NCBI RefSeq assembly: GCF_003086295.3
Contig: NC_092053.1
Coordinates: forward strand, 117,200,445 to 117,264,444
DNA length: 64,000 bases
Reading direction: 5' to 3'
DNA from: Arachis hypogaea
Taxonomy: Eukaryota > Streptophyta > Magnoliopsida > Fabales > Fabaceae
The notes under the pieces are model-generated. The model searched no databases. It was given only the letters and a program-made list of their open reading frames with translations, and was not told where the DNA came from. Positions 1-12,708 of the stretch are shown here, in pieces. Position numbers and translations under genes: made by a program. Every line of letters starts with the position of its first letter. The first letter of the stretch is position 1.

Positions 1-3000
1 AGTCACTTGGGGAACCATTTCAATAACCGTGGGTCGTAAATCAGTCCTCCCCAGAATAAGTTCACCATCATCAGCTGGTATGGCAGGGCTCGTTATACGC
101 TCGTGTTGTTCACTATAGTGTGTTTGACGGGCCTCAGACTCAGATTCGTCGCTTGTTTTAAATAAGTCTCTTGGGACAGTTTCCATAACATAATGTTTGT
201 TATGTTCATATGGATCTTGCACATAAAAACACTGATGTGCTTGAGATGCTAGTATAAAAAGTTCATTCTGGAAGCATTTCTTATGGAAGTGAACAAATGT
301 AAGACCATACTTATCTCTCCCAGCATCGTACCACTCACACCGAAATAAGACAACCTTAAAACGCCCAAAATAGTCTAACTCTACTATCTCAAACAACCTG
401 CCATAATAAGCTACATTGTCTTGGATTGGATTTTGATCCTTAGCACTTGCAAAGCTTGAAGTTAAAGTAGTTAATGTGACACCACTGTTTTGTGTTTTCC
501 TCCTTGCCTCACGCTCCACCATGTGAAACCTGTATCCATTAATTACATATCCAGAAAATATTCTTGCCACAGAGCTTGGACCTCGAGATAATTCTTTTAG
601 CCAAGAAGGCACATTGGATCCCTCGCACGAGTTTCAAACCACTGCGCGAACGTTTTGTTGTGAACTTTTGCTTTTCTCTATTTCGTTCCCCGCTGATTGT
701 TAACCTCTACCTCATGCTCTCTATAATTAATAATAGTTAGGTTTGATCTAAAAAATATGGGTGAACTTGACCGGAATAAAGAAAAAGTTTAATTAAGTTA
801 CCTAACATAATCTGCGACTTCTTCACAATTGTGTAATACATACACATGGGCTTGAGCAATTGCTATGTCATCTAGATTAATTGGTTCTCCATTTTCCACG
901 CCTAACGAACGACCCTTGTTAGAAAACAACTTTGATGGCACAACTTCATCTTCGTTAGGATCATCATCATTCCGAGGTCGCTTATTAAGTTTTGTTTGCA
1001 CACCTCCATGCAAGTATCTTGAGCAAAAAGTTAAGCACCCCTCAGCCAGATATGCCTCTGCAATAGAACCTTCAGGCCGACTTCTGTTGCGAACATATGA
1101 CTTTAATGTACACATGTACCTTTCCGGAGGATACATCCAACAAAACTGCACCGTACCTCCCAATCTCACCTCATTTGCTAAATGAATGGGAAGATGAACC
1201 ATTATGTCAAAAAAACTAGGGGGAAAGATCCTCTCAAGGTGGCATAACATTTCCACAAACTCTAACTCCAGTAGATCTATCTCTTCCAGTGTGATGAACT
1301 TCTTGCACAAGCGACGAAAAAAGGAACTTAGTCGAATCAACGGAATGGCCACATGATCAGGAAGGATGCTTTTAATCGGTATTGGTAGTAAATAGTGAAG
1401 CATAAAGTGAGCATCGTGGGTCTTATACCCAGAAACTTTTCTTTCTCCTAGATTTACACAGCGTGATATATTCGAAGCACTACCACCAGGTAGCTTTGTT
1501 GTCTTCAAAACACCACAAAAAACTAACTTCTCTGCAGCAGTCATAGAAAAGCATACCTTTGCCAACTTTTTTCTCTTGCCATTATTCACCTCCTTTGGTT
1601 GAAGATTTTTCCAGATACCCAAATCTTTTAAGTCATATCGAGCATTCAAATGGTCCTTTGTCTTGCCTGGGATATCCAAGAGAGTTCCAATTACACTGTC
1701 AAGTATATTCTTCTCTATGTGCATGACATCTAAGTTGTGACGCAGTGGGTTCTTGTGCCAGTAAGGAAATTCAAAGAAAATTTATCTTTTTTCTAATTCC
1801 ATGGGAAACTATTTGATGTACTTTGCTTCTTTCCAAAGACATTCTCAACATTTTGTAGCATCTCAAAAATTTCAGCTCCTTCTATAACAGGTGGAGGGGG
1901 TCTTAATTCCTACTTCCCATTAAAAAACCTTGTATTGGTTCTCCATGGATGATCCATGGGTAAAAAGATACGATGGTCCATATAAACTGTCTTCCGACTA
2001 TGTTTTAGTTGTAAGCTACATGTATTTTTGTTGCAACAAGGACAATCCAATTTTTTCTTTGTACTCCACCCAGACAACATAGCATAAGCAGGAAAATCGT
2101 TGATTGTCCACAAAAGAGCTGCCCGCATTTGAAAGGTCTCATTCTTTGACGCATCATAAGTTTCGACCCCTATTTCCCACAACAACTTCAAGTCTTCTAT
2201 CAATGGTTGTAGATACACATCAATGTCTTTACCAGGTGATTGTGGCCTAGGAATAAGCAAAGAAAGCATACAATATTCGGGTTTTATGCACATCCACGGA
2301 GGCAAGTTGTATACCATCAGCATCACGGGCCACGTGCTCCATGAAATGTTCATGCTACGAAATGGATTGAACCCATCACTTGACAAGCCTAGTCTAATAT
2401 TGCGAGATTCTTTTGCAAATTCTTCATCCATTTCATCAAGGTTCTTCCATGCCAAGCCATCAGCAGGATGCTTTAACGTCCCATCTTTTACGCGCTCCTC
2501 ATCATGCTACCTCAGACTAGCTGCCGTCTTTGAGCACATAAATAATCTCTGAAGTCTTGGAATTATAGAAAAGTATCTCAGAGTATTTGCAGGAATAGGA
2601 CGACCTTTCTTGTCAGGTTGGTTCTCGCTATTATCACGAGAATTTTCAGTATATCGAGAAGTTCCACACACACTACATTGTTTTTCATCCTTTAGTTCTT
2701 TTCTATACAGGAGGCAATCATTAGGACAAGCATCAATTTTTTTATAATCCAGACCTAAATCTCTTATCATAGCCTTTGTCTTATGGAAAGATGAAGGTAT
2801 GTTAATGTCAGGCATTGCCTCTTTCAATAGCTCAAGAAGTGAAGTGAAGGAGGCATTGCTCCAACCGTGCAAACACTTTAACAAGTACAGACAGATGGTA
2901 AAAGATAATGTAGAAAATTTCTTGCAACCCGGGTATAACTCTTGACTTGTCCCATCTATTAAATTATAAAACTTTTTAGCCTCTTCATTTTGACCTACAG

Positions 3001-3343
3001 TAACACTCTCAGCATGAGATACATCTCCAAATGCATCATTAAGCAGTCTTTCGATGTCATCGCGTGCACCTTCTTCATCATCCGTGTCATCATCAACCGC
3101 CATCGGGATTGCCCATTCGCCATGATTAATCCATGTTCTATATCCCTTAACAAATCCGTCGGCTACTAAATGGTCAAATACCAGATCTCTTCTATACCAA
3201 TTAATGTTACAACACCTCTTACAAGGACATTGAATTTGTCGTCCGTCCGGTTCTCCCTCGGAGTATGCAAAGTCTAAAAAACTAATAACACCATTGATAT
3301 ACTCTTTACTATAACTCGGTAGATCCATCCAATCCTTTGGCAT
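1..3343 (-). pseudogene. TNP2/TNPD-type CACTA transposase, decayed and partial
   Basis: Read leftward from ATG 3343, the pieces follow the plant CACTA transposase order. First is a transposase-associated domain (residues about 1-80, WMDLPSYSKEYINGV and a CPCKRC cysteine cluster). Next is the Transposase_21 region (2507 to about 2900, then 1910-2455, with LDCPCC). A DUF4218 block follows (798-1724, beginning MHIEKNILDSVIGTLL), then a DUF4216 block (about 1-660, including VVLFRCEWYD). TAG stops near 2505 and 1910 keep the reading frame, and their positions suggest lost Trp and Gln codons. A stop and frameshift lie between 1725 and 1800. A likely intron begins at GTAACTTAA just left of 800, and another frameshift occurs near 620. 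The protein would act in the nucleus on CACTA ends. The copy looks dead. Confidence 0.85.
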
Positions 3344-6300
3344 ATCACAAAACCTAATCGATAATTATTAAATTTTTTAGGAGGAAAATTTATAAGGGGT
3401 CGCAAAGTGAAGATAACAAGAATAGAGGAGGAAGGGTGTTATTCGCTATAAAGGGAATGGGCAATGAAAAGGACTTTCAAAGCCTTGTAATTAGGTTGGG
3501 AAATAGTTTCTAGTCTTAGAAGTAATTCTCTAGAAACCCATTGAGGTAAAACAAATAAAGAGAAACATAGAATTTATAGTACAAATATAATAAGTTAAAT
3601 TCCAACTTCAAAACTAACAAATCAAAAGAATTAAAGTATGCATTGTACCTTGCCATGACACAATCAGCGTTTTGACAAAATCTGCTTGGAAGACCTTAAA
3701 CAAAAACTTTCGCCTTCAATCTTAACCACGAATAACTGTAAAAATTACAGACAAAAAAAAATGGAATTGACATATGCAACCATTTAACCACGAATTTAGC
3801 ACAATCATCATTTATCAAGAATTAAATTGATATAATCGAACAGATTTGGGACCCAGCAGCAGCTACAACAATTAAATCATTCAACAGATAACGGAAAAAC
3901 TACAAAATTTTAAGTGTATAAATATGGCTATTAACTAGAACTTCGTTTATCACATATTGAATTTGTGAATAAAGGAAAACAGATGAAAAAGGGCATTGGG
4001 CTATATGAAGAAAGTGATAACCACAATAATGGAAATATATGTGTGTGTGTGTGTGTCTGTACTCTGTATAATTTTCTTATCCAATAGTAGGTTTTGTAAA
4101 AAATTACTTCAATAAAAGGTTATTCAACAATCAACAGTGTAACATCCATTTAAGCCTACACCTCAAAGAATAACAGGGAATAAGAAACATACTGTCAAGC
4201 TAGCAGACTCTGTATTCTCAAACTCTACCAACCGCTTAGTGAAAGTTGCTTCACATATATGGACGATTCTTAGCTATGTTCAAAATAGCAAATCAAACAA
4301 AAAATTACATCAGTAGAAAATTAGTAAAGCTCAAGTAAGAACCACTGAAATTTAGAACTATCATAGAAAATGAGGAAGAAAAATCCATAGGCAAGTGTAT
4401 AACTAGTCTAAGCATAAGAATCTAGCCATTTGTTTTTGCTAAACTAAAGTGATCAATGTTATCAAAAATTAAAAATGCTTAGGTGATAATGAAAATCCAA
4501 AGAACAAAATTATGAATCTGAATCATAGCACCACTGGTTTGTATACATGAAGCCATCCAGCATTCAAGTTTTTTTTGGAAAAATAAATAAAAATAAAAAG
4601 CACATTAATCACTTAACGGAAAGGAAAAAAATGCTAGTTCCAAAGAAATTAAGAAAAAATCAACCAATCCAAAGTAACTCATTGAAACAAAAAAGTCTAA
4701 TGCAAATGAAAGAAGTGCTCTAATAAGAACCATTAGCCAACAATATTCCATAACTTCATTGTGGATGAAACATTATAAAATTTAATAAAACACATATACA
4801 GAGAGAAGAGAAAGAAGGTACAACTAAACAGCAACTAAAACATCAAAGCTTAAAAAACAATTTTAACTACGATAAATAAGTGATCAAATAAATAAGCAAC
4901 TTCAAAAGTCAAGTATAAAATCGTTTAGCCACCCTACACATTATAAATGCCCAAAAAAAAAAAAACTCCGCACTGCTACAGTACAAGATCTTGAATAAAA
5001 GCAGAAATATTATTGGAGGAAAGAGAGTGAATCAGAGAAGTACAAGAACAGTGTGACCTGACTTCTGAGGAAAAGAAATCCTCTTCAAATAAAGAGTAGA
5101 GGAAATTGGGAAGAAAGAACAACCAAGAAAGCCTCAAGGAAAATAAAATGAAAACAAAATTGAAAGACCCTTTCCGTGACATAAAATTAAAAATTAATCA
5201 CAAGGTAGAAAATGAAAACTTACAATGTCTGACTTAGAGCAAGTTTATTGAGACGGGTGTGCTTACTCAAATACACATAAGAAGGGAAACTTTAAATTAT
5301 GTATGCAACCACAATAATGGAGCTGAGAAATGACAAGTTACCTGGCTCACTGAGCAAATGCTGCGTTTCCTGTTGAGATCAAAGATCCAGAGAGAGAGTG
5401 ATAAAAACAATCTAAAGCTCATAGCAGCCACCAAATTTTGCTCCTGAAAAGGTAACACAATTTCGGACGAAGAAAATTATTAATCCTCAACATGCATTTG
5501 GATTCAGTCTCAATGAATAAGCTAATGAAAAAACCAACCATGAACAAAAGGAGAAATGATACATATTGATATTCCTAGATATTGTAGTATAAAAATACCT
5601 AAAAACAATCAAATTTCAGTAAACTAAGTTGGCAAAGTATTCGCCTTGGTGGTGCTAAGACGCCTCAATTATGAGGTTAACTTGTAAATTACTGAAAAGC
5701 CCTCAGTTCAAACTTTATCAATTTACAATTTGATGGATGGTCAGTTTTACTTATAATTTGTTAACATTTTCATTAAACCAATTTGAGACAAAGCTAGCTA
5801 GTTCTTAATTTAATCATTTCATCATTTTTCTTTGAAATAGCTCTCAATATCTCTCTCCGGGGAGTGCAACCCCTTCTCTTTGTTTGACATTCCTTAATAA
5901 AATATTGAACCAAAACAGATTCTTTCTCTATTCCTGTTTAGCAGAGACAATAGGCTCCTTAAAAACTAGCTCAGTCTTGTTTCATACACCTAAAATTGAG
6001 ACTTTCAACTTCTTAACTGAAGATTGCAGGTAAGTTTCTAGTGATCTCTTGTCATTATCAATACTACCTTGGCTTCCTTCTCAACTTTTGAAATACCCTT
6101 CTGAACAGAGCTATCATAGCTCACATAAGATCCAGGGAAAAAAGATGGGGAGGGGGAGTTTTCCCACAAAAAATCAGTTCTATAACACAGTAATGCCTTT
6201 AGACATGGAGATCAAGTAAAAGGAACAAACTTTAAAATGAAACAGAAAAACACACAAAAAAGATAAAAATGAAAAACTTATAAGAGAATGTAAGATAGGT

Positions 6301-6600
6301 CAAAAGCCAAGTTTTCTAGAAGAAACGGAAGCTGAAAACAGAGAAACGGAAGCTGAAAACAGAGAAATAGAAGCCAACTTATTCATTGAGAAAATTATTA
6401 ACGCTGCATTTGGATTCAGTCTCACAAACAAAAATACAGAGAAAATAGACAAGCTATATATTAAATCACAGTTCACAAACCCTAAAATACCACACATCTT
6501 CATCAACAACAGCATGCATGTTATCAAATTACAGTTCACAAACCCATATTTCACAGATTAAAATTCCCAAATTAAAACCCCTAAAATCGGAACCCTAAGC
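3344..6600. other. non-coding 5' region of the CACTA element
   Basis: About 3.2 kb of AT-rich sequence lies between the transposase start and the GA-rich leader. I see no convincing coding exon; the few ORFs are short and low in complexity. A short TG run is at about 4039-4056. In this class the stretch usually holds the 5' leader or introns, or exons of a second gene (TNPA), but I cannot identify any. Confidence 0.5.
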
Positions 6601-6857
6601 CTCTGAAATTTCAGAACCAAATAGAAATCACTACATACCTATTCAATGATATGAGCACAGAGAAGATGATGATGAGAAGCACGGAGATGACGATGGTGAG
6701 AGCGGCAGCAGCGATGATGGTGAGGGCAGCGCAGCGACGATCAGTGCAAGATGGCGAAGAGGAGCGACGGTCAGTGGTGCAGCAATGTGGAGAGTGGTGA
6801 GTGCGGGCGAGTGGTGAGTAGGGGGCGACAACGGTCACTGGCGAGATTGAGAGGATT

Positions 6858-6945
6858 TCTTCTTGTAGTGAGAGGGTCAATGGAGAGAGTGAGAGGGTCA
6901 ATGGCGAGAGCGACGGTGAGAGGGTCAATGGCGAGAGTGAAGAGA
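6858..6945 (+). repeat. GA-rich minisatellite with GTGAGAGGGTCAATGG units
   Basis: The motif GTGAGAGGGTCAATGG occurs several times with small changes, spaced by GAGAGAG or GCGAGAG. It sits inside a GC-richer stretch (about 6650-7080) that probably forms the transcribed 5' leader of the CACTA gene. ORFs read on either strand here are low-complexity artefacts. Confidence 0.65.
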
Positions 6946-7159
6946 GTGAGTGGGGGGCGACGATCGATGGTGAGCTTTGGAGGCAGAGTGAAGAGGGTCA
7001 ATGGATGCTGAGTGAGCTTTCGAGGGTTTACGAAAGGGGATGAAGGTGGGTGCTTTGGAGGTGATCAGTGAGATTTGGAGGGAATGACAAAAATTTTACT
7101 AAGTGTGACTTTGCTTTCAGGGAAAAGAGGAAAAAAATTCACTAAGTGTCAAATTTTTT

Positions 7160-7458
7160 GCTCTAGACACATTAGGCATCACTTTTAAAACGCACCCAAA
7201 ACTTAATAAATAGGCTACTCTCTAAAAGCGTCCCCTTTGATACAAAAAGTGAACCTATAGATATCAACCTACGGCTACGCTTTATAAGTGATTTCTAAAA
7301 TACCTAAGGCTACACTTTTTAAATGATGCCAAAATTGTGTATCTTTTTCTCATATAAAAAGGTAACACGGAGAAAAGCGTAGCCTATTCATAGAATAGGC
7401 TACGCTTTTCAAATGTAGCTTAAAAAAATGTGGCTGAATGGGTATTTTTCTTGTAGTG
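7160..7458. repeat. CACTA subterminal repeats with a perfect 18-bp inverted repeat
   Basis: Variants of TAGGCTACGCTTTT recur in both orientations through this segment. At 7372-7410 an 18-bp arm (GAAAAGCGTAGCCTATTC), a 3-nt spacer and its exact complement form a hairpin. Subterminal repeats of this sort are where CACTA accessory proteins bind, so this is the probable binding region of the element's 5' end. Confidence 0.75.
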
Positions 7459-7692
7459 ATATGTACATATAACAAGGATAATATATCTAAGAGTCTTGAA
7501 AGAAAAGGGGTACGACGAAAATAAAATCGAAGATACAACACTTACGAAAAACAGAATGATAAAAAACTTATACAGAAAACCAAAAGACAGATATATAAAA
7601 GTAGAATTCCAAAAAAAAGTTATATAATCAAAAGAAAGTTATACAAGCAAGGCCTTATTTTCTTTCAACACTCCTAAATATATTATTCTTGT

Positions 7693-7777
7693 TATATATA
7701 CATATATATTTTTATTTTTAGAGGTTGTAGCGCTTCGTCACCTCTATTTTATATTCTAGATATAAAATTTTGTGTAA
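7693..7777 (-). repeat. right arm of a foldback/MITE element (unit A copy)
   Basis: TTTTAGAGGTTGTAGCGC and the following bases are the inverted complement of 53609-53686 and match the right arm 53913-54000 in unit B. The left arm in unit A was interrupted by the CACTA insertion at 7458. Confidence 0.7.
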
Positions 7778-8297
7778 TAAAGTATTACAAATATTTGTTT
7801 ATATTCAACGTATCGTTAGATAATAAATATTAATTTAATGTTTATACTTTAATTAAAAAACATAAAAATAGTAATTTTAGGCTATTTTGATTATTTTATT
7901 TTTGGCTCCCAAATATTTCTATAATGTGATATATGTCATGCATGCACTTCTTGTTTGGAAAACAATTTCATACTTTTTATATGGTTATACGTGTAGTTTA
8001 ATTAAGGTCTAGCTAGATTCGGTAAAGCTTTTTCGAAATCTTTTAAAATGCACAAGCTTCTTAATTTGTGGTTAGTAGACAAAAAAAAAAAAAAAAAATC
8101 ATGCGCTTGTAATTATTGTTTTTGAAAGTTAAGAGTAGTTCTTTAGGAAGTACTTAAGGGCATGCTTTAATTTTCAAGATTAACATACATTTATTAAATT
8201 TTTTGCCCTTAATTTTCAAAATTAACATATATTTATTAAATTAAAAAGTTTAATAAATATCCAAATTTATATTTTTATTTATAGTTATTATGGTCTT

Positions 8298-8734
8298 TGT
8301 ACGGTAGCTCGGGTATCGGACGGTTCGGGGAGGTTGTAGAGTTGGAAAGGTGCGGTTTCATCTGGTTTAAGGATGTGGGAGTGAGGTTGGAGCAGCCGAC
8401 TTCACGAGCTCTTCGTGTGGAGAGGGGGTGCCACCTGCAAAGACACTCCGACGCTCTAGTCAGACAGGTATGCAGGTGAGAAAGGGATAAGATGATGTGT
8501 GTGACGTACCTTGGGCGAGGGGTAGGACCCTCCCCTTATATACCGTGTCAGAAAAGTGGGCCCATAGGAGAAGGCCTATTTCCAGGAAGTTTCCTTCTCC
8601 CCAGCTGTTATGCAACTGGCAAGGAGGGTGCGTGGTCGGGTCGCCAGACGGGCGGGTACGGTGACTTGCCCAACCGGGTCGGTAGGTCTTCGGGCCGGGT
8701 CGGTCTTCACGCCTAGCTGGGCTGGACCGTAACA
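8298..8734 (-). repeat. 3' LTR of the Tat-like element
   Basis: On the plus strand it starts TGTACGGTAGC and ends GGACCGTAACA, with TG...CA termini. It matches 37034-37470 across its length. TSD GTCTT precedes it at 8293-8297. Confidence 0.93.
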
Positions 8735-8745
8735 ATGCCCCCAAT
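8735..8745 (-). promoter_or_regulatory. polypurine tract of the Tat-like element
   Basis: Read on the minus strand this is ATTGGGGGCAT, a purine-rich run directly before the 3' LTR. It is where plus-strand DNA synthesis would be primed. Confidence 0.75.
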
Positions 8746-9413
8746 GCACCAGCAATGGTCGTGAGTGCCGTTGGTGGCGTGCTATGTTTTCTCTCGTGTG
8801 TTGTCGCCAGGTCGGCCGCTCGTGGAGAGGACATGCCTCTTGCGCGCGTGTCTGTTTGTTGTGGGGATAACTTTTCGTTGCCTCGTTCTTCGTGTCAAGC
8901 ATTTAATACTTATAATGGGTTATTTCAAAATCCTGCCTGCAAAGACTGTTTTGCCCTTGCCCTTCGCACTTCTTGAGTTAGTTTTCTAATCCCCCGTCAG
9001 TTTTCGTTTTTCATTTCCACATCATTTCCTTGCTTATTCTATTTCCATCTTCTTCGTCTTCAAATTCCCTACTGTAACTTTGCATTCCTACGCCTTCGTA
9101 CTTCCTTTTGAATCCCTACAATTGTCCTGGTAAGCATTCATCCCTCGCTCTTTGCTTCATGTTTATTTTATCTTCATTGTCTATGCTCCTGTACGCATGT
9201 TGCTCTTCTGATTTGACTTGCATGTTGGATGACAATAGTGTTAGGTAGGTGCATTAGGGGGTTACCATTCCAAGGTATTAGTTTTTAGGCTTTCACTTAG
9301 GATTTGCTTCGGCCATGCTTGGTTGCAGTTATTGAATAGGCTAAATGTAGTTTCTGGACTTTTTTCGAACTCCCGACCTTGTAGACTAACTGAGTGGTGC
9401 CCCCACTGTAGGT

Positions 9414-11266
9414 ATGGCCCCACGTCACGTCACACGAGGTTCTGCCTCAAGCGCGGCTTACGACCGGTATGCCTGGGTGACTTTCGATGTAAAGGATTCC
9501 CCAAACCAAATGGGTGAAGAGGAGCTAACCGAGTTCCGCCAAGCCGAGTACTTGTGCGGCGGGACTGATGAGGAATCTAATTATGATGTTTTTGTGCCCG
9601 CCCCTCACGAACGGATATACGAACTCAACCCCCACTCCCCCCGAGTTGCCGATTGGATCTGGTTCTACAAGGCAATATTTACCTAATTGGGGGTTCGCCT
9701 TCCTTTTTCTTCTTTCCAAATGGTGCTCCTTAACCGGTGTTCCGTGGCGCCGTCGCAGTTGCATCTGAATAGTTGGTCTTCCATCCGCTGTTTTGAGATG
9801 GTGTGTGAATATTTAGAGCTGCCGGTGTCTGTCAACATTTTTCTTTATCTATTTAACCTTACGAATCCTTCCAAAGAAGGGAAAGCGAAGAAAGGGTTCA
9901 TGTCCTTCCGATCTGCCTAGGGTCGGAGGATTTTTGGCTTGTTTGAGGACTCTTACCACGGGTTCAAGGACAAGTACTTCAAGGTGCGGCCAGTCAAAGG
10001 TCGCCATCCCTTCTGGCTGTCGTTGGAGGGGCAACGCCTCATCCTGACATATTGGAGTTTTGGGGCGGGGTCGAATACCTTTATCAAACAAACATACAAA
10101 GGAATGTCCTCTGTGGACAAAAAGATTGCCGATGTGTTGTTGGCTGTTTTTGGAAAAAACCATGTGAACCCCCATCTCCTTATGGGTAATCGGGAGGTCG
10201 CTAGAAATTATATTTGTAAGTAGCTTTAACTTGCATTTCTTGCGCTACTATTGCTTTGATTTGTTATGCCGATTTCACGACTAACCTGTTTCACTGTTTT
10301 GCTGTAGTGGGAATGTCTGCCGAAGTGACAGGCCTTGAGAATTTATATAATACCTTTCTGGCTGGCGACAGCGATGAGGAAATGGCTGACGAGAAATAGG
10401 AGGTTCCACCTGAAAATAATGAGAAACAGGTGGTGTCCCCTCCCCATGATGCCGAGATGTCGGACCAAAATGCTGATGAGGCGCATGCCTCTCCCGTTTA
10501 TGGTGAGGCGGTTGGTCCTGGCGAGGGCTCGACATCCAACCCTCAATTCGAGGAGGATAATGTGAAGATTATCCACAACCCAAAGAGGAGGAAGTCTTCC
10601 TTCAGCCCTGAAGGAGCCCTCACTGTGATGTAGAGAAACTTTGATGCCGGGAACTTTATAGACTCCCAGTTGTTTCCTGGCACGGAGGAATATTTCCATG
10701 GCTCGGATCTCCCTGGGCAAGCGAGGTGGATGTACCATTCTCTTCTCCATGGTGCTACCATAGCCTGGAAGGCCAAGTTTGAGCTGTTTGGAATGCAGTC
10801 GGTGCAGAGGAGGCTCGAGTCCTCTATTAAGGCCAACAATCAATTTAAGGTGCAAGTTGAGACACTTCGGGAGCAACTGTCCAAAGCGAAGGAGAAGCTC
10901 AAAGCTGCAGAGGAGAAGGCCACTGTTGCTGAGGAGAAATTGAACATTTCTGATGCAGCCGTTTCCCAGCTAACCGAGTGGGAGCTGACTTTGGAGAGCC
11001 AGCTTAATGCTGCGCAGGGTCGGGTGGCTGCTTTGGAGAAAGAACGTGACGAGGCTATCTCGTCGGCTAAGACTGCTCAAGACAAAGCTGAAGAGTTTAA
11101 GAAGAAGTACAAAGAGACTGTGAAATAGGAAAAGAGCGCCATACTGATGACTGAAGAGGTCCTTAAAGCCCAGGTTAAGATCGTGGCCCCTGACTTCAAC
11201 ACGTCGGCAATCGGGGTCTTTAAAACCATCAAGGACGGCAAGATTGTCGATATGCCGAAGAAGTGA
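9414..11266 (+). pseudogene. antisense extra ORF (aORF) of the Tat-like element, spliced, with in-frame stops
   Basis: Two exons, 9414-10215 and 10308-11266, are joined by a 92-bp intron (GTAAGT...CTGTAG) and give 587 codons in one frame. The first exon carries a globular region with spaced Trp/Phe residues that resembles the domain Pfam calls putative gypsy type transposon. The second exon is acidic, then has a long coiled coil rich in Lys, Glu and Ala (10810-11125). Five stops interrupt the frame (9684 TAA, then TAG at 9918, 10397, 10631 and 11126), all explainable as CAR to TAR. A likely 5'UTR intron spans 9130-9411 (GTAAGC...CTGTAG), ending three bases before the ATG. Antisense extra ORFs between pol and the 3' LTR are known in Tat elements; their function is not known to me. 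Confidence 0.8.
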
Positions 11267-11808
11267 TCTCTGAACTCTTGTATAAATTTTGTAATTTTTT
11301 GTTTTTGTAGATCTTGTCGTGTAGTTTGATGAACTTTGTTGTTGTGCATGTTGGATCTTGCAACTTGAACTGCTTTAGTAGTCGCTTGGTCGGCTTATGA
11401 TCACAGTTTTTCCCCGCTTACTCGGTAGTGTATTTTCGTTCTATTTTATTACCGTTTTGTTGGTATTGGCTTGTCTCTTGCGTTTGTTTACCATTGTGTT
11501 GGTAATTTGACGAAGCCAAGTCGTGGCTTCATTATTGTTGCAGCCGTTTGTTATGGCATTAACTTAGTGGGTTTCCAGGGTGATCAGTCCCAGGGTACCG
11601 TGTCATTGCCTCGTTTAGCGTGTATCATAAGAAATTTGTTGTCGTGGGATGTATAAATGGGAAAAAGTAAATTTAGCAAGTGAACATTAATCGGCAATTG
11701 AACAAGTCTATTGCAATGATAAGTATTTAACATAAGTAAATTATTTGATGATAAAGCGAAATCCGGGTCTTACTGAGCTGGTCAGGTCACCTATTTGGCA
11801 TGTTTGGA
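11267..11808. other. spacer between antisense ORF and pol 3' end
   Basis: The coding strands converge here: the antisense ORF ends at 11266 and pol ends at 11809 on the opposite strand. I see no further gene. T-rich runs after 11280 could serve as the 3' end of the plus-strand transcript. Confidence 0.5.
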
Positions 11809-12708
11809 CTAAGAATAAAATCTTCTTAAGTTACCCGCGTTTCACGTTCTCGGGACTTTCTTGCTGTCGAGTCTTTCCAATTTGTAGGCGCCCTTACCAA
11901 TCACCTCTTTGACCCTGTAAGGGCCTTCCCAGTTAGCCGTAAGCTTACCTTCCCCCTGAGTCGGCATCCCGATGTCGTTGTGCCGTAGGACCAGGTCATT
12001 TTGTTTGAATTCTCTCCTGAGTACTTTGGCATTGTAGCGCAGGGTCATTCTTTGCTACAGCGCTGCTTCCGACAAATGGGCCATCTCTCTCACCTCGTCT
12101 ACTAGGTCTTTATCTACCGCTTCCTCTACTCCTCCCAGAAGCAATCGCGGGCTCAGATCGCTGACCTCTATGGGTATCATAGCATCCACCCCGTATGTCA
12201 GGCGGAATTGGGTTTCCCCTGTGGACGATTGCTGGGTTGTGCGGTAGGACCAGAGGACGGTGGCGAGTTTATCAGCCCATGCTCCCTTTTTCTTATCAAG
12301 CCGCTTTTTGAGGCCTAGTAAGATGACCTTATTCGCGGCCTCAACTTGGCCGTTTGTCTGGGGGTGTTCCACAGACGAGAAATTTTGCTTTATGCCCAAA
12401 CCGGCGAGGAACTCTACGAACTTCTTATCAGTGAACTGCGTCCTGTTATCAGAGATAACGACCTCAGGGATGCCGAATCAAGTTACCACTTGTCTCCACA
12501 TGAACTTCCGACAATTGGATGAGGATATGCTGGCTAGTGGCTCAGCCTCTATCCACTTGGTATAGTAGTCGATAGCAACTATAAGGTACTTGACCTGCCC
12601 TGGACCGACCGAGAAGGGTCCCAGGAGGTCGACTCCCCAATGTGAGAAAGGTTGGAAAGACGTCAATAGGCTTAGCTCAGTTGCCGGCACCCTGTGGAAA
12701 TTGGTGTT
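11809..12708 (-). pseudogene. pol 3' part: integrase core and C-terminal region
   Basis: The integrase core shows HWGVDLLGPF, DYYTKWIEA, ISDN and EHPQTNGQVEAANK, with the two Asp and the Glu expected of a retroviral-type DDE integrase. It is followed by a chromodomain-like end (GPYRVKEVIGKGAYKLE). The frame is continuous apart from TGA at 12478, TAG at 12055 and TGA at 11842, each one transition from Arg, Gln and Trp codons. The reading frame finally closes at 11809. The right edge at 12708 is where the younger element inserted, and the protein resumes at 22712. Confidence 0.9.
12704..12708 (+). other. target-site duplication GTGTT, left copy
   Basis: The same five bases recur at 22712-22716, exactly flanking the nested element. 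Removing one copy and the element restores pol continuity. Confidence 0.95.

Larger units (their letters stand above)
1..7458 (-). mobile_element. CACTA (En/Spm) DNA transposon, 5' part
   Basis: The right border is CTTGTAGTG at 7450-7458, the complement of CACTACAAG, a standard CACTA terminus. The element reads leftward. It has subterminal repeats (7160-7458), a long non-coding 5' region and a TNP2-type transposase gene (1-3343), and its 3' end lies beyond the window. Outside the terminus the sequence passes at once into duplicated unit A, which resumes in unit B near 53687. The element therefore inserted into the left arm of a foldback repeat in unit A. The 3-bp TSD would be ATA (7459-7461) but its partner is off the window. 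The class is secure; autonomy is not, because the transposase is broken. Confidence 0.9.

Noticed and set aside
865..2552. Plus-strand ORFs opposite the CACTA transposase
   Set aside because: They mirror the coding frame of the minus-strand transposase, show no domain and no start context, and are shadows of it.
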